A program made the translations under genes and the position numbers. Positions 36,218 through 46,500 of a stretch of DNA of 64,000 nucleotides are shown one piece after another (the first letter of the stretch is position 1; each line of letters opens with the position of its first letter). This DNA is from Volvox africanus (taxonomy: Eukaryota > Chlorophyta > Chlorophyceae > Chlamydomonadales > Volvocaceae): NCBI GenBank assembly GCA_030268105.1, contig BSDZ01000016.1, positions 2,611,501 to 2,675,500 on the forward strand. The letters run 5' to 3'. Under the pieces are notes generated by a model, which searched no databases, was not told the origin of the DNA, and saw only the letters and a program-made list of their open reading frames with translations.

Positions 36218-36459
36218 TAATATAATATAATATAAAATAATATAAAATAAAATAAAATAAAATAATATAATATAATATAATATAATATAATATAATATAA
36301 TATAATATAATATAATATAATATAATATAATATAATATAATATAATATAATATAATATAATATAATATAATATAATATAATATAATATAATATAATATAA
36401 TATAATATAATATAATATAATATAATATAATATAATATAATATAATATAATATAATATA
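36218..36459. repeat. (TATAA)n pentanucleotide block, about 240 bp
   Basis: Nearly uninterrupted TATAA units, with four variant AAAATAA-type units at the left end. The tract is open in several frames on the minus strand (Y-I-I-L runs), which is spurious. Confidence 0.95.
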
Positions 36460-37470
36460 GCCACTAAGATTAAGAAACATTCCAACACGCACGATTCCAA
36501 TGCTTGCTGGGAAGCAACTCTAGGTAGAGACATGTTGCAGGTCCCACCGCACGCCCTAGCTAGTGTACTTGATTGCTAATCCTAACGAACACCTTGCTCT
36601 GAAAACACTTTCCAAATAACACCAGGCAGGTAGGTAGGGTATTCCGATAGGCGAAACATGCAATGGGCATCCGGCTGCCATATCATCAAAAGACTTACGT
36701 ACGTATTCAGCTGTGATATCAGCTAGCAGGCAATGTGTGCACCAACATATCATATCGACGAACCTCCGCTGGTTGCCTAAAATGAGGGACTTCCAAGAAA
36801 CTAACCAAAACCTAACTCCAACTGAAAACGCATAATGAAGAACGCACATGACTGATGCCGCTGGCATGCTTTCCTTCATTCCCTGCAAGCAACAGCAGCC
36901 AACAGCAACCACCAGCTGCGAACGCAAAACGCTTGGCTACCTAGTTCCACGCCCCTGACGTCCTCACAATCAAAGCAGTCAGCTTTATATATATATAATA
37001 GGGAGCCCACCCCAACAATTGCTACGATAGATGACAATCAAGACGATAGCCCACAGGGACACTGTCGTCCATCATGCACAATCACACTAATGGCTAGTTA
37101 CCATTGTTATTATTAGCGCCACAATTCGTTACATCTGGACGCATATAAAGAAACCCGAAGACGTGCTGAACTTGCTACGAATACTGGGGAAAAACTAAGA
37201 TATATTCTGTGTCGTACATAGCCATACGTAACAACTCCGTGTTTCCGCCTCTCCGTGCATACACATGCAGCAGGGCCGACATTTGACAGACACACGCACG
37301 CAAGCCTCAGAAGCATCAAGAATGTAGTTTACAACTCTTACTTTACAACACACACAAGAACACGAACACATACGTGTTGCACACCGCATGCATGGTTTTC
37401 TCTTGGACAGCATTTCCCACACAATGTGAACCACTCGGCAAAACTGTCCTCCCTCTTGTCATCCCCCTTA

Positions 37471-37475
37471 TTACA
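37471..37475 (-). promoter_or_regulatory. Candidate TGTAA polyadenylation signal of gene B
   Basis: TGTAA on the minus strand, 55 bases after the stop codon of gene B. Further copies lie near 37330, 37350 and 37130. Position fits, but the motif is short. Confidence 0.25.
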
Positions 37476-37529
37476 TCATTATGTACCTGTTTATGAACGA
37501 TTGATTACCCCGCTGCTTGCTAGGGGTCT

Positions 37530-40500
37530 TCACGAATGTGATGGGAGTCTCACATTACTGCCCGGTCGCTTCGCATTCACAATGAAACCTCTTCTACGGG
37601 TGCTGGTCTGAGAGTTCATCTGCTCCATCTTCTCCAATCCCTTGAAGATGGACATCCTGGACACCAAGCTGTTCCAGGAAGACGTCAAAAGAATCCGGGC
37701 TTGCATGGCTTTCTGCTTGGCTGATATGCAGAGTGCGCAGCTGATGAAACAGGCGTTGATTGCCAGGATGAGTGCGCCCACAGCGGTCTGCAATCAATTA
37801 AGGTATTACACAGTATTCAGCTGGAGGGGCAGGGTGGGCAGGAGGGGCAGCAGCTACATACCAAACACATGTTTTTTAACGCATTCGTGAATATCTTGAC
37901 GAATATGTGATCAAGCCTGCCTTGTGTTGTATTATGGTTCAATTATCATTGATGTGAGCCGGACAAGACGATAAGCGAACTTAATTAATGGATTGTTATC
38001 AATAAATATATCTGAATACATTTATCTGATTACGCATTGCGGAATCCATGAAATCAATACTCTTTGTATTACGTTGCCAGCTGTATCATTAATGCCCTAA
38101 CTAATGAATGCTCGGATTGAGCTGGCATACGTAATTAATGAGCAATAAAATATTATGTTACGTCTGCTAGGGGTTATCACACTTGGGGATTGAGGATCTG
38201 GTGTGATATGTACCATGTATTGATATCGTGAGTAAAACAAATTGAAGGACGGCCGAATAGCATAAGCTTTTACCGATTCCTAATTGGAAAATCTTCAATA
38301 GTATCATATTGAACTATGTTAAACTTCATTTGGCCCAAATCAAGCCTGAGCATTGGAAGCCAGTCAGATGATGATCGCCTGGCGTTGGTTCTGATAGCCA
38401 AATGCACCGCATCGCATCTATTGGACTGTCAGTTGTAACCTTTTTGGGCGGGGCCCGGCGCGAAGCGCTCAGGGGGGCCCCACCCTGTGGGGTTGCCCAT
38501 GTCCGTCTGTAAGAATGTGACGGACCAAACATAATATACCGAAATGCAATATTGGTCACATATTACATTCCATATTGCAAGGTATCTTTATTTTGGCCAA
38601 TAACAATCGTACGAGTACAAACAAGTTTGTCAGTCTCCTTTGACCCCAGTCAAGGTCACATCAACGCCTCTCGGCCTAAATTTCAGTCCAAAAGGTGCCG
38701 CGTCTCTAATAATGGAATTCTGGCATGACGGCGTGAAAGGAATCGAACAACCAGTTTGGGTGACTAAACTGCTCTCACAGGCATGGCGATTTGCCACCAG
38801 CAGGTCGACGACTTTGCTTACAGCTATCTAAGAATGTAACGTTGTGTACAATTAATCTAAGCCAATGCTCGGGGCAGAAGAGTTCCATAGTGCCGACATG
38901 GAGCTCGATGTTGTGAGGTGAATTGCTGAAGCCGCAGGCATTTCGGAGATACAGCTTAAAGCTTTGCATCAGTAGTACTGGCGACACTCTAACACTTGAT
39001 GTCCTCGCCGTTCGCTTTGGAAAGGCCTCCACCAACACGCACGCTGTAACAGGGCGAATGGCGCAGAAGCGCCAGAACGAGTGAAAGTGACTTGTCGTAT
39101 TTGGCTTTTTTGATGATAACTTAATTGCGTAATAATAGTTTAGTTATAATAGATGTAACGCACAGAACTTGGACAAGTCGCATGAGGCCACTTGCATGCG
39201 AGCATTCGTACTCGCCATTATAGCTACTCCTAACAGCTAGGCGACCCCTCTGTTATACTGGATCGAGACCTTGGAGATCCGAGACCTTTTTGTTCGAGCT
39301 TCCCAAGTCGCTCGAAAACGAAAATCTAAGACAACCCAACCCGCGCCTGCGGGTTGGCTTCGGCAATTGCGCGGGCGACTTCCCGCACCCCGCTGGACCA
39401 AGTCATCGTCGCGTCATTAAGTCGCCTTGAGGAAAATGTTTTTTCCCACCCACCCTCCCTACGGCGGCCATTCATCCGACGCACACCAGACCTCTCAGTC
39501 CCAAACGCTCGTGGACCAGGACTCTGCCGCCCATACGTAAGTCCAGATGAGACCTATGTCGTCCCATTTGTCCCGGTCCCGGTCCCGCTTGCACTCAGGC
39601 GTCAGTCATGCTAGCGGACCGCCCCAGCGTGAGAGCGCCGCCAGGATCGCCGCACTCCAACATTGAAGTCGAGCAGCTGCGACATGAGCTCACACAGGCA
39701 GATCACCGTCCAGCCCACGCCGCTGCCACGCCCTCGGCGGCCAGCTCCACCTCGCTCCCCACTGCCTCCCTCATCGACCACATCGTCGCCTTCGTGGAGC
39801 GCCTGCTCCAACAGAAGCTGGAGGCAGCCCTCCCCTCGCTTTTCGCACAGCTGCAAACCCCGGTCACCAACGCAGCTGCGACTACAGCACCACAAGCCGC
39901 GTATCACGCTTCCGCACCCTAAATCTTGAACCCAGAGGCCTACCCCAGAGGCCTACCCCAGAGGCCTACCCCAGAGGCCTACCCTGACGCTTACCCTGAG
40001 GCCTACCCTGAGGCCTACCCTGAGGCCTACCTTGTGGCCAACCTTGTGGCCTACCCTGAGGCCTACCCTGAGGCCTACCCTGAGGCCTACCCTGAGGCCT
40101 ACCCTGAGGCCTACCCTGAGGCCTACCCTGAGGCCTACCCTGAGGCCTACCCTGAGGCCTACCCTGAGGCCTACCTTGTGGCCAACCTTGTGGCCAATCC
40201 CGCGGCCAATCCCGCGGCCAATCCCGCGGCCAGCCCCGCGGCCAACCCAGAGGCCGAGCCAGAGGCCGAGCCAGCGCTTAAACTCAGCGCAACCCAGTTA
40301 GCCAGCATGGTATGCAATGCAGCACACCAGCAACTGGCATTCAAGGGCACCGTCAACGGCCGTACGGCCGTCATCCTGATCGACGGTGGAGCCACCGGCA
40401 GTTTTGTCCACACTCAGTGGCTTGCCCGCAGGGAAGTCAAGGCCGCCAAGACCGTCAACAACATGTCGGTGACGCTGGCTAACGGCCAAGAACAAGACTG

Positions 40501-43500
40501 CCCGTACGTCTTACCCAACGCTTCCGTCACCATACGCACCTTCAAATGTCGTAGCACCCTGGTCGCCACTGACCTGGGTGACTTTGATGTGGTGCTGGGC
40601 AAGGACTGGCTCGCACAGTGGAACCCGCACGTTTGCTGGAGGACCAACACGGTCACGCTGCGGACCACTCTCACCAAGCACGTGCTTCGGGGCGACCCAC
40701 CCGAGGCCGTTAACGAACGCGCCCCCAAGATCCTGTCTGCACTGCAGTTCAAGCGCGTTGTGCGAGCTACCAAGCAGTACAACCTTTGTGTTGTACATGA
40801 GGTCAACACCCAAGACCAACGTCGTGGCTGATGCCATCAGCCGACGACCGGACCTGCGGGTCCACACCATGACGGTCTCGGTGGCCAAGGCTGCCAACGA
40901 TCTGGCCACCACCATACGCAGAGAGATGGTAGACAGGATGAGACCTACACTCGCCTCAAGGAGCAAGCCATCAAGAACTCCAAAGAGGACCCCCCGTTCA
41001 AGCTATACAAGAGCTTGCTGTACTACGAGCCGCGTGGTGCCCTACGGGCTCGCCTGTACATCGGTGGATACGTACACCACCACCTGCCCCTCGTGCCAAC
41101 AGTGCAAACACAGGCACGGCCGCCCCCTGGGCAAATCTCAACCACTGCCCATCCCCGAGCGGCCCTGGCAGTCCATTTCCCTGGATCTAATCCCGGACCT
41201 GCCAAAATCGCACTGTGGCGACGACGCCATCGCCGTCTTTGACGGCTTTCCAAGATGATGCGCGTCATCCCTGTCCACACGAACATCACAGCCGAGCGCC
41301 TAGCAGAGGTCGCTTACGACTGTGTTCCTGTTCTACGGTCAGCCAGAGTGCATTGTCTCCGACCGTGACCCCAAGTTCAGGAGGAGATGCTTCGCCACTA
41401 CGTGGATGCCAACCACAATCTGGTGTGACCTCCTGCCCCAACTCGAGTGTCTACAACTCGAGCGTCCAAGCTTCGACGGGCTTCACCCCGTTCAAGCTAG
41501 TCCTGGGCTATGAGCCCACCACCCCCGTTGTGACCAAGAACCGGCAACGACGCAGCAGTTTTCGTACACAAAGCTAAACCCTTGGTCATTTCAACACGCC
41601 TGTTACATACCACTTCGTGGAGTTTGCTGGAGTTAGAGTTGCGGGGACGCAACCCTTCGCGGAGGGGGGATGGTGTAACAGGGCGAATGGCGCAGAGGCG
41701 CCAGAACGAGTGAAACTGACTTGTCGTATTTGGCTTTTTTGATGATAACTTAATTGCGTAATAATAGTTTAGTTATAATAGATGTAACGCACAGAACTTG
41801 GACAAGTCGCATGAGGCCACTTGCATGCGAGCATTCGTACAACGGTGTCAGTTGTAGAATGCGCGCCAGTTTTGAACAGACGTAAGGCCCCTTTACAAGC
41901 CAGGCAACGTTATTTAAGGCGCCTGGATTATTGAGACAGAAAACTTCTTAAACTTCTTCTACTTCCTTTGCCAATATTAACTTACTATAATGTAAACATT
42001 AAGGAGGCACCCTTGCACATACGGCACGTGCCCATGACTCGGAGCTCGCCATTATAGCTACTCCCAACAGCTAGGCGACCCCTTTGTTATACACGCGCAG
42101 AGGCCAATCTGCACGCGCGTCTGTTGGGATGTGAGGACCCTGCCCTTGCGTTTGCAGTCGTTTGCCTGCTGAACGTCATGAGCCGGCATCATCGCAACCT
42201 CACAAACATCAAACCGTTTCATCGTGAAGTAACCGGCCTTCATGGATTGTGGGGGCCCCCGCCCTCTTTCCGGCTTCAAGGAAGCCCACACCCTACTTGT
42301 CACTCTGAAGTCTACCACTGCCCCTGAAAGCTCGTCCGAATGCTTTAGTCTATTTAGTAACCATTCAGCACTTCGTACTTAATGTTTAGACGTGCAGATA
42401 AGTGTCCGAGCAGTGAAGAGGGGTGCAACACCTTGCTTATGTGAGTATATGTAGCCTAACTAGAAAACATGGACTTCAGCAAGTACATGTCCTGATCGCA
42501 GTATGTATCTTAAATAAGCAATTCAGGGAGGTGTAATGTATCAATTGTCTATCCATTCAGGTATGGCTGTAGTATCCTGGGGTATCTAGGGCTAATATTC
42601 AGGAGGATCAGGAAACTGAACATCTTCCGATCGAGCCAAAACAGTTTGGCGGATATAACACAGAGATACAACAGTGGCAGTGTACAAGAATTCCTATATA
42701 TGTAAAAAACGATCGTACGATGATAGTCCATGGCTTAGGGTTAATAATAAGAAATATGAATAAGTATGATGACAAGCAACGCTAGGCATGGAGCGGGTAC
42801 AACGCCAAGATCCTTCCCTCACCAAACCTTAATCAGGCACATACAAGCAAAATGCCGAATAAATTCAACATACCGCAGCTGAGTTTGACAGCTGGTCTTC
42901 TCCGGTCCCCACGAAATACAGTCCGAGTGTGAGCGTCAGGCTGAGAACGCACATCGACAAGAACTCCAAGATTAGAAGTTCATGGAAGCGCTCTGGAGAG
43001 CTGGAGGTGTTGATGGCGGCGATGACAATGAGCACCGACAGAAGCATCAGCGCCTGCTGCAGGACCTGTGGAGGCCAATTGTGTTGTATCTCTGTTAAAT
43101 CCACCTTGATAAGCAAAGGCGATTGGAAGATGACCAGATTGACACGGTCCATCCTGGACGCTTGGTCCATCCTGGACGCTATCACCCCACGATACTATAG
43201 ACTGATGCATCCATTGATGTTACGGTCTACGTCACGACCTTGTCAATATAATAGATAACAGAACATACAAATACCCGTGCATGGGACAGTGTAGTACGTC
43301 GTATGGTCTACACACGCAATAACCTCGTCCTTAACAAGGATGCAAGTCGAGCTGGTCATATGGTACAGCGATTATAGCCATGTGGCTCCTGGGTGAAATG
43401 GAGGAGCTGATTGCGATCCGAGGAATCGTCCGTCAGCAGTCTAGCTATATATGCATGTGGGGCGATGGCCTGTCCGTCCGTGCATGTGTCACGTGCATGC

Positions 43501-46500
43501 ACCAGAAGTGGCGCCGGTCTTTGGCTGGCACCATGTGGCGCGCACACACTCAGCGACATATGAGGATGTAGAGCTGCCGCAGGGGCCACACACCAGCCAC
43601 ACATTGCCGCAGCCACTCATGTGGCGCTCGGTGGTCATGTACTGTGTATTGCACTCACCGGCAGTCCGCGCCCAAAGACCTCCACCGTGACGAGTGCGAG
43701 CACCTGGAGCTGCCGCATACTGGCCCACCAAAAGAACTCAGGCCTGCGTGTACGAGTGATGCATGAAGTTGTACATACAGCTACCTCAGGACCATACTTG
43801 GAAGCAGTTGGTTCATTTGCGGATTGCGATTTGTGTCTACCATCCCGTATATCCTGCGTTTTCAGTCATACCATGGAGGCTACGGAGCCATTTTAGAGAT
43901 GTTTAGGGGACGTAGGTGTTGCTGTGTGTAGGGCAATTTAAACCAGTTCCGAAGGGGGACCAGGTGAGGAACCTGAATCCATCCGTGTCGATAATGTTGA
44001 TGGAATGGAATTGGTATAAGAAAATATCCAGACTGCGCAGCAGTAGTGGTCATATATGCAGACCTATACAAGCAAGTAAGCGAATAATAGTGTTAGCGAA
44101 TAACAATATCCTCCAGCTTCGAGATAATTCCGCGGCACTTAGGGCTTTGTGTTCCTATTCCTTATCACTGCACTTATGGACATGCGATGTACAAACAACA
44201 CATGCAATGTCATCATCAATTCTCAGCCTAGGTTGGAGTTCCCCTGACGTCGGTCTGCCGTACGGCGATGAAGGCCCTTCCCACCAAGGTAGAATACCGC
44301 AGCCAGCGAAAACTTACTTGTACTGCTGGTACAGGAAGCCGTACTGGATCCGCATGTGCGTATCGTTTGGCTTCCTTCGGCACCTCGCTGTCAGGATCAA
44401 GTAGGTGATGGGCGGGCAGAAACAGAAGAGCAGTACGGTGGCGATGCCGATGGGCACATACACACGCTTGTGGACCCCCGCGTAGCACTCCTGCTGCATG
44501 TTCCTCACCCAGTAGCCATGTGACCAGGTTGCCTAAAAGGGCAATCATGTTAAGGGACGTCAAGGCCAGCCATGCATGTGTTGTAGTAGCCGTGCGTTGT
44601 GCGTGGATATACATTCAGCAACGAACAAGAATACATAGCCGTGGCGCGCAGCTCCCGCCTTGTGTACAAGTAGCTGTTTACCTTCTGGTTCTCTTTAAAC
44701 GCCCCGGATGCGGGGTCGATTTTGTAGCAGGCGAAGATGCCAAGTGAGATTTGGCAAAGCGAAGGGTACAAGATAAAACTCGCCACGATGGCAACCACCC
44801 CCAGCTGCTGGCTTAGCGTCACAGACTGGTCCGCGAACATCAGCAGTCGCAGCGGATTCAAGGTCTCACGTCGAAGCTGATACCACATGGCCCTAAACCA
44901 GCCCAGCTGTTCCGGATCCTCGACACTGCGCTGTTCCCCCTGATCGCCCCTGCTGCCTTCGAAATCCACGCAATGACCAGCATCCTGCACATGCTCCGAT
45001 GCGGGAGAGAGAGGGCGTCCGCTAAGGAAAGGCGATGGGGTCAGCTGTTGCGGCCAGGGCGTCTCATTCTCATTGCGCTCATCACTGCTGACATTGCTGC
45101 CCACGTTTGTATTCGAGCCGGTGGCGTTTATATTCGAGCCAGCGGCGTTTGTAGGATTGCAGGTCGCCAGCGGGGGCACCTGAAGGCAGCTATGGAGGCT
45201 GCTGATTTGAGATGTCGGGGTGGCAGCTGTGGGCTGCTGCTGCAGCTTGGCGTTGATGATTTGGGGGCCGCCTGCTGCGAATCGTAGGGAACACTGCCTA
45301 GGTAAACAATGATCATGACGGAGAAGCAATGGAACTCTCCAGGGCCTGTGTAGTAATTAGGAGCCTCAAAAGCCTCTCAAGATGCTGAGAAGGTGCTTCT
45401 GCACCTTTAAAGCGCGTTGGTGTGTGCCGTACATGTACGATTACTACAGGCGGTATGATGAACTTGAGCAGCAGGATGTAAGCGTTACCTGTTGGCGTCA
45501 TGGGAGTGGACGATGAGCGCGTCGTGGCCTGTTGGTGCATGCTGCCAATGCCTGCTCCGGAGGCAACAGGAAGCAGAGATGTCGGAGTGGTGGTGGTGGT
45601 GGCGGTTTTATCGATGCTGCCACCAGCAAAGGAGGGCGACAGGGGCTGCTGTGGCTGCGGCGACAGCTGTTGCGACACCCCTTGGTGATGATCGCCAGTT
45701 GTGCTGCTATGGCCGCCCTCACGATCATCAGCCCCAGCGCCAGGAGTAATAACATCAGCACCCGCAGAAATAGAGGCAACTGCAACGGCAGCACCAGCAC
45801 CAGCACCAGCTCCAACGCCAGTAGTACTGCCTACCAGTTGAATGCTGATTTCCGCCGTACCAGCTTGCTGCGGCATACCTCCAGGGATGTCCTGATCCAC
45901 GGTGACGGACATCTGATGGTCAAGTTTCGATGTTGAGACCGCCCTCCATTTCTTCTTCATGATGGCGATGCAGCTTCGCGTCGGTCGAACCGACCCCTCC
46001 TCCTGTGCGTTAACGACTCCGACCAGCCGCAATCCCCGGCGCAGGGTCCTCCTCCGGGCTGTTATATTTTGGCGGGAGAGTTTGGCCTGGTTTGCGGTAA
46101 GGTACCTGCTTGCGTCCGTATATAGGTACCATACGTAATAGGATTATACAGGGCGAGCGTGAAAATAAGGGCGGGGCGGGGTCTTGAATAAACGAAAGCA
46201 AGCATCATCTCAAATCAGAACCTATGAGGACACAAAATGGGTCAAACATACAGCAGATAGCTAGACTGTTAAGAGGGTACATGTGCCCCAATTGTTGATG
46301 GAAGATGAAAGACCCGGCACTTATATCGATCTACCAGCCGACCAAGAGTGGAGTTGAGGCCGCCGTTGATCAAGCAGATTCCACTGCTGGATGCTGGTGG
46401 TGGGTGCTGAACCACCTACCTACCGGAGAATCACTAAATTTCGAAAAGTGAACATGTAAGGGTAAACGGACGAGGGTTCCCCGAAGTACAGGGGACGATA

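Larger units (their letters stand above)
35181..37529. other. Intergenic; repeats only
   Basis: Holds dispersed repeat R1a, the (TATAA)n block, and the likely 3' UTR of gene B on the minus strand. No gene is supported. Confidence 0.5.
39045..42091 (+). mobile_element. Ty3/Gypsy-like LTR retrotransposon, deleted for reverse transcriptase
   Basis: The element is 3,047 bp and bounded by LTRs at 39045-39257 and 41674-42091, with a perfect 5-bp target duplication. Inside, in order on the plus strand, are a gag-like frame, a repeat-rich gag-pro segment, a retroviral-type aspartic protease, the last few residues of RNase H ([13 protein letters not shown]), and an integrase with a zinc-binding region. 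The protease-to-RNase H-to-integrase order is that of Ty3/Gypsy. The reverse transcriptase and most of RNase H are missing at a single point near 40795-40815, so the copy cannot be autonomous. It lies antisense in the last intron of gene B. Confidence 0.85.

Noticed and set aside
36055..36533. Minus-strand open frames of YIIL repeats
   Set aside because: Direct translation of the (TATAA)n block.
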